From: Sulfurovum sp. | Lineage (GTDB): Bacteria; Campylobacterota; Campylobacteria; Campylobacterales; Sulfurovaceae | DNA: 13,885 nt | Direction of reading: 5' to 3' | Assembly (NCBI GenBank): GCA_020726085.1 | Contig: DYTG01000038.1 | Span: 1 to 13,885 of the forward strand | Shown: piece by piece, positions 6,635-13,791 of the stretch | Position numbering within the stretch: position 1 is the first letter of the stretch | Layout of the letters: each line of letters begins with the position of its first letter | The notes under the pieces: model-generated | Databases searched by the model: none | What the model was told of the DNA's origin: nothing | Seen by the model: only the letters and a program-made list of their open reading frames with translations | Program-made: the position numbers and the translations under genes

Positions 6635-7318
6635 ATGAATAAAAACACCTTACAACACCTCGCCATAATCATGGATGGCAACGGTCGCTGGGCGAAAGAG
6701 CGGGGAGAGAAACGGGTCAAGGGGCATGAGAAGGGGGCGGAGGTAGTAAGAGAGATTACAAACTATTGTGCCAATCATCCTACTATCGAGACGCTTACTC
6801 TCTATGCCTTTAGTACCGAAAACTGGAAACGTCCCAAGCTTGAAGTAGAATTTTTGATGCAGTTGCTTGATAAGTGGCTCAAAAATGAACTGGAGAGTTA
6901 TCAAAAAAATGGGGTACGGTTTCAAGCTATTGGGGAACTCTCACGTTTTTCAAGCAAACTTCAAAAGCGTATTGTAGATACCCAAGAGGCGACCAAAGAT
7001 AATAGTAAACTCACTCAAATACTAGCCCTTAATTATGGTTCACGCTCTGAGATTGTGGGTGCGGTTAATCGAGCCTTGAAAGATAATCAAGAGATTACTG
7101 AGCAAAGTATCGGTGCGTATCTCCAAACTCCCTACTCCGATATTGATTTGCTCATTCGTACCAGCGGAGAGCTTAGAATTAGTAACTTTTTGCTTTGGCA
7201 ATTAAGCTATAGTGAGCTATACTTTACGCCGACATTATGGCCCGATTTTACTCCAAGTGAGTTGGATGAGATTATCGCTCATTTTGAGGCTCGTGAGAGA
7301 AGATTTGGAGGAGTTTAG
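6635..7318 (+). CDS. uppS: (2E,6E)-farnesyl-diphosphate-specific ditrans,polycis-undecaprenyl-diphosphate synthase
   Basis: This cytosolic or membrane-associated cis-prenyltransferase extends farnesyl diphosphate with isopentenyl diphosphate to undecaprenyl diphosphate, the lipid carrier for peptidoglycan and surface glycans. Its 227 residues are near normal for the family. Motifs in order are IIMDGNGRWA (catalytic Asp14), GHEKGA (His31), YAFSTENWKRP (57-67), IRTSGELRISNFLLWQ (174-189) and SELYFTPTLWPDF (193-205), all canonical. ATG 6635 follows AGGAG at a slightly long spacing of 11 bases. The stop codon at 7316-7318 abuts the next ATG. The leader contains the second GTAG hairpin. Confidence 0.96.
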   Translation: MNKNTLQHLAIIMDGNGRWAKERGEKRVKGHEKGAEVVREITNYCANHPTIETLTLYAFSTENWKRPKLEVEFLMQLLDKWLKNELESYQKNGVRFQAIGELSRFSSKLQKRIVDTQEATKDNSKLTQILALNYGSRSEIVGAVNRALKDNQEITEQSIGAYLQTPYSDIDLLIRTSGELRISNFLLWQLSYSELYFTPTLWPDFTPSELDEIIAHFEARERRFGGV

Positions 7319-8179
7319 ATGGAGTTGATTTTAGTTTTTATCGTGGGGATTTGCATAGGTTCGTTTTTGAATGTGGTGATTTATCGCATCCCAAAGGGTG
7401 AAAGCATCGTCTTTCCCGCTTCCAAATGCCAAAGTTGTCTCACGACACTTAAATGGTGGCACAATATTCCTATCGTTTCGTGGCTCTTTTTGCGTGGAAA
7501 ATGCCACTTTTGTCAATCGCCCATTTCGATGCAATATCCTATTATTGAGTTTGTGACGGGTTTGATTTTTGTGCTTGTGTTTTGGAAAATGGGGCTTACA
7601 GTATTTGCTCTTACAACCTCGATGGTCTTTACGGCTCTTTTGGCTTTGACGATGATTGATTTTAAATACATGGCCGTACCTGATAGTATCAACTTCTTTG
7701 CTTTTGGCGTAGCACTTATTCAACCCAATTTTTTCGATGCGTTGCTCTATGGCGTAATGGCGGCGGCGGGACTCTATCTCGTGGGGCTTATATCCTCGCT
7801 TATTGCTTGTCGTCAAGCCATGGGAGGAGGAGATGTAATTTTGGCAGGGACAATGGGAGCCATACTAGGTTTCCCCAACTTTTTTTTAGCCCTTTTTCTC
7901 TCGGCTATTTTGGCATTTATTCCCTCTCTTATTGCCTCATACAAGATGCACAACCAAGAGGAGGCAATCGAAGAGACAAATGAAGGTGAGGAGAAACGCT
8001 CTCTAACGATTTGCTTTAAAAAGCTCTTTGCAAAAGAAGAAGAGATTATCGATATTGAGGCACTTGAACCCGTAGAGGGAGGCGTACCCTTTGTGCCCTT
8101 TTTGGCACTGGCTACCTTTGTTGTCTTTCTCTTTGATAAGGAGTTTTTATCCCTCGTTTCGTGGATAATCGATGGGTAG
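7319..8179 (+). CDS. Type IV prepilin leader peptidase / N-methyltransferase family (A24)
   Basis: This polytopic inner-membrane aspartic protease (PilD type) cleaves and usually methylates prepilins or pseudopilins. Its 286 residues begin at an ATG immediately after the uppS TAG, with GGAGGAG at 7307-7313. Seen: GICIGSFLNVVIYRIP (10-25), a cytoplasmic zinc-binding tetrad (Cys37, Cys40, Cys62, Cys65), the first catalytic Asp114 in MIDFKYMAVPD and the second, Asp172, in MGGGDV, within about seven or eight membrane segments. Unusual for the family is a charged loop of about 50 residues (209-258, rich in Glu/Lys) inserted before the last transmembrane helix. The Lys usually found two residues after the second active-site Asp is Ile174 here. 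The substrate pilins are not in the window. Confidence 0.92.
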   Translation: MELILVFIVGICIGSFLNVVIYRIPKGESIVFPASKCQSCLTTLKWWHNIPIVSWLFLRGKCHFCQSPISMQYPIIEFVTGLIFVLVFWKMGLTVFALTTSMVFTALLALTMIDFKYMAVPDSINFFAFGVALIQPNFFDALLYGVMAAAGLYLVGLISSLIACRQAMGGGDVILAGTMGAILGFPNFFLALFLSAILAFIPSLIASYKMHNQEEAIEETNEGEEKRSLTICFKKLFAKEEEIIDIEALEPVEGGVPFVPFLALATFVVFLFDKEFLSLVSWIIDG

Positions 8180-9185
8180 AGTGCGGTGGTATATTGTCTC
8201 GAATTTCTTTAGGACATTTTTAACCCTCTTTATCCCTCTCTTTTTTGTCATTTCATTGGTTCATGTGGTCAAGATTGCTGCATTGACACACAAAATTGAG
8301 ATTGATTTGGTCGAACTCCTTGAGATGTTTAGCTATTTTATTCCTACTATTTTGTTCTATACTCTGCCTATCTCTTTTATTGCTGCGGTCTCTTCGATGT
8401 TTTTTAGACTCTCAATCGACAATGAACTTATGGCACTCTTTACACTGGGCATCAAATCAAGCTACGTTGTACGCATTATTAGCGTTATTGCACTGCTACT
8501 TACGACAATTTTGCTCTTTTTGGCTTTGTTTATTATGCCCCAAAGCAAACATCTTTTTAACCAATTCAAAAACAACAAACTCAAAGAGGCTCGTCTTAAT
8601 ATTGTTCCCAATCAACTGGGACAAAAATTTGGCAATTTCTACATCTATCTCAAAAGCAAACAAAAAAATGACCTTAGAGATATTGTTATCTATAATCGCG
8701 ACAAAGAGGGCAACAATCAAATCTTTATCGCCTCACAAGGCAAGATTATCAACCAAAACGGTCTCTTTTGGCTTGAACTCTACCAAGGCAAAGGCTATAC
8801 CTACGACCACGATACCCTCAAAGAGATTGAGTATGCCAAAATGAGCATCTTTGATAGCGTTGAGTTTGATGCAATCAATTTCAAAAACTCCATGCTCTAT
8901 TGGGGCGAGGGGAATGAGGGGGCAAGGCGACAACTTTTTGTGATGATTTTTACGAGTCTTATCCCTATCCTTTCGCTCTATATTGTAGTCTCCTTTTCCA
9001 TTATCAATCCACGCTATCAAAACAACCGTTCTTTTTTGGTGATCTCCTCCATTGCTAGTATCTTTTACCTTGTTGCGACGGTTATCAAACGAGAGGGTAT
9101 TGAGGTATATTTTACGTTGGCGATTGTGGTTTCGATTGGGGCAAGTATCTATCTTTTCAAAAAACGTATTGGAAATTTTTATTGA
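8172..9185 (+). CDS. LptF/LptG-family LPS export permease (YjgP/YjgQ)
   Basis: This is a transmembrane subunit of the LptB2FG ABC transporter, which extracts lipopolysaccharide from the inner membrane and feeds it to LptC/LptA. The 337 residues show three N-terminal membrane helices (about 12-36, 54-78, 98-122), with the conserved cytoplasmic segment SMFFRLSIDNELMALFTLG (75-93) that contacts the ATPase. A periplasmic beta-jellyroll domain follows (about 140-250), then three C-terminal helices (about 254-276, 284-303, 311-328). The ATG overlaps the end of the peptidase gene by 8 bases, and the TGA overlaps truA, so expression is translationally coupled. I cannot decide between LptF and LptG without family comparison. 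Confidence 0.87.
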   Translation: MGRVRWYIVSNFFRTFLTLFIPLFFVISLVHVVKIAALTHKIEIDLVELLEMFSYFIPTILFYTLPISFIAAVSSMFFRLSIDNELMALFTLGIKSSYVVRIISVIALLLTTILLFLALFIMPQSKHLFNQFKNNKLKEARLNIVPNQLGQKFGNFYIYLKSKQKNDLRDIVIYNRDKEGNNQIFIASQGKIINQNGLFWLELYQGKGYTYDHDTLKEIEYAKMSIFDSVEFDAINFKNSMLYWGEGNEGARRQLFVMIFTSLIPILSLYIVVSFSIINPRYQNNRSFLVISSIASIFYLVATVIKREGIEVYFTLAIVVSIGASIYLFKKRIGNFY

Positions 9186-9910
9186 TGGCTAAATTCAAAG
9201 GGGTTATTGAATACGACGGGAGTGCTTTTGAGGGGTTTCAGCGTCAAAAACATACGGCTCAAACCGTCGCTGGAACAATTGAAGAGGCACTTAGAGGGCT
9301 TCATATCAATAGCACGATTGTAGGAAGCGGACGAACCGATAGAGGAGTACACGCCTCCAATCAGGTTATTGATTTTGTTACGCCCCACTACTGGAAGGAT
9401 GCCCAAAAGCTTAAAAAAGCACTCAATGGGGTATTGAGCAAAATACGCTTCAAGCATCTTGTTGAGGTTGATAGTGGCTTTCATGCACGTTTTCATGCCA
9501 AGCACCGCCTCTACCGCTATATTTTCAAGACAACCATACCCAGTGTTTTTGAGAGAGATTTTGTAGGTTATTACAAGCCTTTTGATAGCAAAAAACTGCA
9601 AGAAGCGTTAAGCTATTTTGAAGGAACGCACGATTTTGCGATGCTGTGCAAAAACGACTCAAAGACGCATACCACCTTAAGAACTCTCTATCAAGCTACC
9701 TATACCAAACGCAAAGATTATCACTTCATATACTTTAAAGCCAATGGTTTTTTGAGATCTCAAGTACGCATGATGGTTCATCTTGCTATGCTTTATGCAC
9801 ATCGCAAAATCACAAAAGAAGATCTTATCCATCAAATTAACAACAAACATCCCATCACCACAAAATTAGCACCACCGCAAGGACTCTATCTTGCTAGAGT
9901 CCTCTACTAA
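9185..9910 (+). CDS. truA: tRNA pseudouridine(38-40) synthase
   Basis: TruA converts uridines 38-40 of the tRNA anticodon arm to pseudouridine. The 241 residues begin at ATG 9185, whose A is the last base of the preceding TGA (TGATG coupling); the in-frame TTG at 9182 is less likely. Seen: VIEYDGSAFEGFQRQ (7-21), the catalytic GSGRTDRGVHA (47-57, Asp52), GFHARFHAKHRLYRY and FLRSQVRMMVHLA near the C-terminus. Length and motifs are normal. It is the last gene of the uppS operon and converges on the [2Fe-2S] gene with only 5 bases between the stops. Confidence 0.96.
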   Translation: MAKFKGVIEYDGSAFEGFQRQKHTAQTVAGTIEEALRGLHINSTIVGSGRTDRGVHASNQVIDFVTPHYWKDAQKLKKALNGVLSKIRFKHLVEVDSGFHARFHAKHRLYRYIFKTTIPSVFERDFVGYYKPFDSKKLQEALSYFEGTHDFAMLCKNDSKTHTTLRTLYQATYTKRKDYHFIYFKANGFLRSQVRMMVHLAMLYAHRKITKEDLIHQINNKHPITTKLAPPQGLYLARVLY

Positions 9911-9915
9911 CAAAT

Positions 9916-10113
9916 CTACTCAAGCTCCTCTAACGCTTTTTCGATAGCCTCTTGCAAGGTTATATCGACTTTATCGCATTCAGTCTCTGTGCAACATCCG
10001 CAAATTGTACCCGCATCAGTAGCATCTTGAATTGCCTCTATATCATCGCCGTGTTGCTTTACAGCCTCTTTTATTTCATCAAAATCAAGTCCTATACAAT
10101 CGCAAACCAACAT
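9916..10113 (-). CDS. BFD-like [2Fe-2S]-binding protein
   Basis: A 65-residue protein shows MLVCDCIG (Cys4, Cys6) and TICGCC (Cys38, Cys40, Cys41) about 32 residues later. This is the C-x-C ... C-x-x-C spacing of the bacterioferritin-associated ferredoxin (Fer2_BFD) fold, here with an extra Cys46 in ETECDK. Between them lies the usual DEIKEAVKQHGDDIEAIQ helix. ATG 10113 follows AAAGGA at good spacing, and a TATAAT box lies 28 bases upstream. Known small BFD proteins pass electrons to bacterioferritin to release iron or serve as cluster domains of larger proteins. No bacterioferritin is visible here, so that role is not established. The second cysteine pair could be read as Cys38-x-x-Cys41. 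Confidence 0.85.
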   Translation of the reverse strand: MLVCDCIGLDFDEIKEAVKQHGDDIEAIQDATDAGTICGCCTETECDKVDITLQEAIEKALEELE

Positions 10114-10140
10114 CTTTTATCCTTTAAAATTTGATGTGCA

Positions 10141-10146
10141 ATTATA
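10141..10146 (-). promoter_or_regulatory. Promoter -10 box of the [2Fe-2S] gene
   Basis: On the minus strand TTTTGTG is followed by TATAAT (10146-10141), a consensus -10. Predicted transcription starts near 10134, giving a leader of about 20 bases that holds AAAGGA and then ATG 10113. There is no clear -35. Confidence 0.55.
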
Positions 10147-10182
10147 CACAAAATGGCTAAGGAGAGACTATCTTTTTGATGG

Positions 10183-10231
10183 TTTTGATACCAAATTTAT
10201 ATCTAAAAATGGTATCATGCTTGTATCAAAA
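10183..10231 (+). promoter_or_regulatory. Candidate operator/promoter of the DUF937 operon
   Basis: Three GATAC/GTATC half-sites cluster here. TGATACCA (10186-10193) pairs with TGGTATCA (10210-10217). The longer TTTTGATAC (10183-10191) pairs with GTATCAAAA (10223-10231). The two right-hand copies are 11 bp apart, one helical turn. TATCAT (10213-10218) could be a -10 box, so the sites would cover the -10 and the start of transcription, as repressor sites often do. No regulator gene is nearby. Confidence 0.35.
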
Positions 10232-10246
10232 ATTTAGGAGAACAAT

Positions 10247-10690
10247 ATGGATTTAACAGCAATTATCAATACCGTAGCACAAAACATCAAAAACGATAGC
10301 CATGAGGCAACATCGTTGCTAGAGCTATCAAATATAGCCAATGTTCTAAACGACACTATCGGAGGCGAGGGCGTGATTGACAATCTCAAAAGCGCTATGA
10401 TGCACAACAACAATCTCTCCAAAACAGTCACCACATGGGTCAAAGAGGGCACAAACGCTCCCCTTGATGCCAATATGCTTGAAGCCTTTTTGGGGCAAGG
10501 CAAAGTCGAAGAGTTTGCTTCCAAATTGGGTATCGACAAAAGCATAGCGAGTGATTCACTGATGAGTGCTATTCCTATGATTATTGATCAAATGACAAGC
10601 AGTGATACATCATTGGCGGATGGTTTACTCAAGCATATAGGGGGTTGGCAAGGTATTTTGGAGATGATTATGAGATTTTTTAGAAAATAA
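10247..10690 (+). CDS. YidB/DUF937-family protein
   Basis: The 147 residues start at ATG 10247 with TAGGAG 6 bases upstream. The middle and C-terminal parts (about 66-117) show VKEGTNAPLDANMLEAFLG, then VEEFASKLGID and SAIPMIIDQMT. This is the DUF937/YidB signature, in which a conserved Gly/Asn turn and 'hLG...l..lA..lGls...a...L...lP.lid.hTP' helices are found. It is all helical, with no signal peptide or membrane segment. The N-terminal 60 residues are less conserved. DUF937 proteins have no settled function. The TAATG junction couples it to the next gene. Confidence 0.78.
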   Translation: MDLTAIINTVAQNIKNDSHEATSLLELSNIANVLNDTIGGEGVIDNLKSAMMHNNNLSKTVTTWVKEGTNAPLDANMLEAFLGQGKVEEFASKLGIDKSIASDSLMSAIPMIIDQMTSSDTSLADGLLKHIGGWQGILEMIMRFFRK

Positions 10691-12267
10691 TGCGTATTTT
10701 TATTATTTTAATACTGCCTCTATGGCTTTTGGCAACGGAGTTTAAAGTCGCCTCGTACAATGTCGAAAATCTCTTTGATTTGGTAAACAACGGCAGTGAA
10801 TACGATGAGTACATTCCCAATCGTAACGGCTGGGATAAAAGTGCACTGAATAAGAAGCTCAACAATATCGCACAAGTCATTTGCGATCTCAATGCCGATA
10901 CGGTAGCACTCCAAGAGATAGAAAACATCAACGCCCTAAACGCTCTCAAAGCCCGTCTCAAACAAGTAGGATGCCCCTATCGCTTTGACGCTATCTCTCG
11001 CCAAAACTCCACCGTCAAATCTGCCCTGCTTTCACGCTTCCCTATCACCAAAACCCATGAAATTACCCCCAATCGTTCGCATCAATCACGCGCTATTTTG
11101 GAGGTTACGGTTGATATTGAGGGCAAAGCACTCACGATTTTTGTCAATCATTGGAAGTCCAAACACTCCAACGGCAAAGAGAGCAAACGTATCGCTTACG
11201 CCAAAGCCCTAATGGAGCGTATCCAAAAGCTTCCTAGCGGTAGCGAATACATTATGGTAGGGGATTTTAATAGCAACTACGATGAGCTTCACACGATGGA
11301 AGAGAAATTTAACGACACAAGTGGCAAAACAGGTATCAATCACACATTAAAAACACTTTATAATGATAACTTTGTCAATCTCTCCACCCTTTCAACGCAC
11401 CCCGATAGAGCCTTGCACTACAATTTGTGGCTAGAACTCAACCCCGATGAACGCTGGTCGAAGAAGTTTTACGGGCAACGAAGCACCATTGATAGCATTA
11501 TCATTCCCAAAAATATGCTTGATAAGGCTTCGATAGAGTATAAAATAGACTCTTTTGGTATCTTCAAAGCTCCCTATCTTTTTAGCAAAGGCGGACTCAA
11601 CCGTTGGGAAATTAAGCACCGTAAACACACCAAACAAGGCTACTCCGACCATCTTCCGCTCTATGCTACTTTCACAACCCATGCAACCAACCAAGCAATC
11701 AATACCCAACCGACTCCCAAGGTGCTACCAACACACAATCTTAACGATGCCATAGCCCCGTTGTACGAAATAGAGTCGATATCTACCCCTATTGCGTTGC
11801 ACGATGTCAAGGTGATTATGAAGCGACGCTCCGTTGCCATTATCCAACAAAATCCCCATTCAAGAGGGATATTTATCTATAAAGATACCGCCAAACTCGA
11901 AGAGGGTAAGAGCTACAACCTTAGCGTGGAGCATATCACGCAGTACAATGGTCTCAAAGAGATTACAAAAATTAGCAACGTCACACCCATTGGCAACATC
12001 AACATCATGGAGTATATCAAAGATGCCTCCAAAGGATTTGATGTAAACACCCTCAAACAAAATGAGGTCTATACCAACCTTGTAGGAGTCTATCAAAAAC
12101 GAAAACTTCACGTTGGAGAGCAAAAAATTGATATATTTTTCAAAGACAAAGAGGCAACACCGCCCAATGGAAGCAAAATTAAGATAAAATTTGCCCACAT
12201 TGGGTACTATTACCAAAAACAAATCGTTATCTACGATAGCGATGATTTCACACTATTGGAGCAATAA
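10690..12267 (+). CDS. Secreted endonuclease/exonuclease/phosphatase-family protein with C-terminal extension
   Basis: The 525 residues begin at ATG 10690, overlapping the preceding TAA by one base. The N-terminus is a signal peptide (MRIFIILILPLWLLA, cleavage about 15/16), so it acts in the periplasm or outside. The EEP domain (about 17-330) carries VASYNVENLFD (Asn27), ALQEIEN (Glu76), VNHWKSK (His154), VGDFNSN (Asp192, Asn194), RSTIDSI and a terminal SDHLP (Asp320, His321), the complete divalent-metal catalytic set. The remaining 190 residues (about 340-525) look like beta-rich OB-fold modules, with ALHDVKVIMKRR, SYNLSVEHITQYNGLKEI and GSKIKIKFAHIGYY, comparable in concept to ExeM/YhcR-type nucleases but with the OB part behind the catalytic domain. 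It is likely an extracellular DNase; a phosphodiesterase or phosphatase on another substrate is possible. Confidence 0.85.
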   Translation: MRIFIILILPLWLLATEFKVASYNVENLFDLVNNGSEYDEYIPNRNGWDKSALNKKLNNIAQVICDLNADTVALQEIENINALNALKARLKQVGCPYRFDAISRQNSTVKSALLSRFPITKTHEITPNRSHQSRAILEVTVDIEGKALTIFVNHWKSKHSNGKESKRIAYAKALMERIQKLPSGSEYIMVGDFNSNYDELHTMEEKFNDTSGKTGINHTLKTLYNDNFVNLSTLSTHPDRALHYNLWLELNPDERWSKKFYGQRSTIDSIIIPKNMLDKASIEYKIDSFGIFKAPYLFSKGGLNRWEIKHRKHTKQGYSDHLPLYATFTTHATNQAINTQPTPKVLPTHNLNDAIAPLYEIESISTPIALHDVKVIMKRRSVAIIQQNPHSRGIFIYKDTAKLEEGKSYNLSVEHITQYNGLKEITKISNVTPIGNINIMEYIKDASKGFDVNTLKQNEVYTNLVGVYQKRKLHVGEQKIDIFFKDKEATPPNGSKIKIKFAHIGYYYQKQIVIYDSDDFTLLEQ

Positions 12268-12705
12268 ATGGCAAGTTATTATTTATGGATTGTAGCGTTT
12301 CATGTATTAAGTGTTTTGAGTTGGATGGCGATGCTTTTTTATCTGCCACGCCTATTTGTCTATCACCGAGAACACAACGACAAAGCAGAGTTTGTAGAGG
12401 TGGTGCAAATCCAAGAGTACAAACTCTACAAATACATCGGTGTACCCGCTATGTGGGCTGCTATCCTAAGCGGTGGGGCATTGCTCTACATCAACAGTGC
12501 TATTATGACAAGCGGCGGATGGATGCATGCCAAATTGCTTTTTGTTTTCTTGCTTATAGCCTATAGCTTCTCGTTGGACTATATGCGTAAAAAACTGATA
12601 CAAGACAAAGAGTATAAAAGCGGTAAGTTTTTTAGATTTTACAACGAAGTGCCTACGTTTCTAGCCATAGGCATTGTGATTTTTGTGGTTGTTAAACCGT
12701 TTTAA
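12268..12705 (+). CDS. hemJ: HemJ-type protoporphyrinogen IX oxidase
   Basis: HemJ is the membrane enzyme that oxidises protoporphyrinogen IX to protoporphyrin IX, the penultimate step of heme synthesis, in bacteria lacking HemG/HemY. Its 145 residues match family length. It has four membrane helices (about 4-26, 57-77, 84-103, 128-144) and the family's conserved AFHVLSVLSWMAMLFYLPR (10-28, His12, Arg28), WMHAKL (85-90, Lys89) and RFYNEVPT (123-130). ATG 12268 directly follows the TAA of the nuclease gene, with GGAG just upstream, so it is co-translated with it. Placement with a secreted nuclease is probably operon convenience. Confidence 0.88.
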   Translation: MASYYLWIVAFHVLSVLSWMAMLFYLPRLFVYHREHNDKAEFVEVVQIQEYKLYKYIGVPAMWAAILSGGALLYINSAIMTSGGWMHAKLLFVFLLIAYSFSLDYMRKKLIQDKEYKSGKFFRFYNEVPTFLAIGIVIFVVVKPF

Positions 12706-12722
12706 AATCAACAAAATTTCAA

Positions 12723-12770
12723 AATTGTAGCACACTATGGAATTAAATATATTTACTTTGTGCTATAATT
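12723..12770 (+). promoter_or_regulatory. Promoter with overlapping inverted repeat, upstream of the DUF2231 gene
   Basis: TTTGTGC-TATAAT gives a perfect -10 at 12764-12769 with an upstream TG. The 12-base arms AATTGTAGCACA (12723-12734) and TGTGCTATAATT (12759-12770) are inverted repeats with one mismatch and a 24-base A/T-rich spacer. The right arm covers the -10 box, so a repressor or activator dimer could act here. A leader of about 25 bases leads to AAAGGA and ATG 12802. Confidence 0.5.
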
Positions 12771-12801
12771 AATTATAATAAAATACCAAAAGGATTGCAC
12801 A

Positions 12802-13782
12802 ATGGATGAACTTATTGCCAAACTCCCCCTCCTAGAGATTCCCAATCTCAATATCCCCATCGAGAATATTCCACTACTGGCTCACCCTGCGGTGGTACAC
12901 TTAGCGATTGCTATTCCACTTATAGTAGTACTCATTGAGATATTTAATACTTTTTTCAAAAAAAGAGCTTTAAGTGTAACGTCGTTTTTTTTGTTGATGC
13001 TTATGTGTGTTGTGATACTGGGAGCTTACCTTACGGGAGGAGTCGATGGCAAAGTCGCAGCCGATACACTCTCAAGCGATGGAGTCGAGACACTCAAAGA
13101 GCATAAATTTATCGGTATCTATCTTGTTTATGCGAGTGGTGTGGTACTCTTGTTTAAGCTCTTTTCGATGATGTTTAATGCTCCTTCGATTCGCTTTTTG
13201 TTTATCATTGTGCTTTTGGGCTACAGCGCACTCTCGCTCTATCAAGGCAAAGAAGGAGGCGAACTCATCTACGAACACGGTGCCAATGTCGCCAAAGTGA
13301 CGCAACTTGATGATAAACTCTTTGATTTGGAAGAGGCAATAAATGAGCTTAACGCTTCACTCAATGAAAAAGATGCCACTATTAAAACCCTAGAGAACAA
13401 CCTTACAACGCTCCAAAGCACCCTGCTCAATACCCAAGCCATTGAGGCACAAATAGTCAAGCTCAACGCCACTATCGAAGCCCTCACACAAGAGAAAACG
13501 ACGCTAACGCAAGAGGTTGCAGGACTCAAAACCCAACTTTTGGATGAGAGCAACAAACTCAAAGCCCAAGAGAGCAACGCAACAGAGCAAAACAACAAAC
13601 TCTTAGAGCAAATCAAAGGACTTGAAGCCCAAATTCAAGCCATTCAAGCCGAAAAGAGCAAAGCACAAACCTACATCGAAACCCTTACCAAAGAGCTAGA
13701 AGAGGCAAAAAAAATCGTCACCACCCCAGCCACGCAAGAGACCAAATCCCAAGGCGGCAACACACGAGGCGTAAGAGGCTAA
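12802..13782 (+). CDS. DUF2231 membrane protein with long coiled-coil C-terminus
   Basis: The 326 residues start at ATG 12802, behind AAGGA. The N-terminal half has four membrane helices (about 28-50, 57-78, 103-123, 130-148), with LLAHPAVVHLAIAIPL (25-40), His101 and LYQGKEGGELIYEHG (146-160). This is the DUF2231 pattern, with a conserved 'HP..VH' at the first helix and 'GG.LVY.HG' after the last. The C-terminal half (about 168-310) is a continuous coiled coil with heptads rich in Leu, Glu, Lys, Gln and Asn (LNEKDATIKTLENNLTTLQS and similar), ending in a Thr/Gly/Arg tail. The function of DUF2231 is unknown; its histidines could bind heme or metal. The coiled coil suggests oligomerisation or scaffolding. 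It stands alone with its own promoter and terminator. Confidence 0.75.
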   Translation: MDELIAKLPLLEIPNLNIPIENIPLLAHPAVVHLAIAIPLIVVLIEIFNTFFKKRALSVTSFFLLMLMCVVILGAYLTGGVDGKVAADTLSSDGVETLKEHKFIGIYLVYASGVVLLFKLFSMMFNAPSIRFLFIIVLLGYSALSLYQGKEGGELIYEHGANVAKVTQLDDKLFDLEEAINELNASLNEKDATIKTLENNLTTLQSTLLNTQAIEAQIVKLNATIEALTQEKTTLTQEVAGLKTQLLDESNKLKAQESNATEQNNKLLEQIKGLEAQIQAIQAEKSKAQTYIETLTKELEEAKKIVTTPATQETKSQGGNTRGVRG

Positions 13783-13791
13783 GCCTCTTTT
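13773..13791 (+). terminator. Terminator hairpin containing the stop codon in its loop
   Basis: AAGAGGC (13773-13779) pairs perfectly with GCCTCTT (13783-13789), followed by TT. The 3-base loop is the TAA stop codon (13780-13782) of the DUF2231 gene. The T-run is short, so it may act partly as a 3'-end stabiliser. Confidence 0.5.

Noticed and set aside
7331..7816. 161-codon minus-strand open frame
   Set aside because: It is antisense to the prepilin peptidase and rich in Lys/Arg/His, as expected from complementing hydrophobic codons.
10114..10246. Small RNA or riboswitch in the divergent intergenic region
   Set aside because: The 133 bases are filled by two promoters and half-sites; no extended RNA fold or known riboswitch pattern is visible.
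13168..13782. Repetitive protein (tandem repeat) in the DUF2231 tail
   Set aside because: The apparent repetition is heptad bias of a coiled coil (Leu/Glu/Lys/Gln); I see no exact repeat unit at DNA level.
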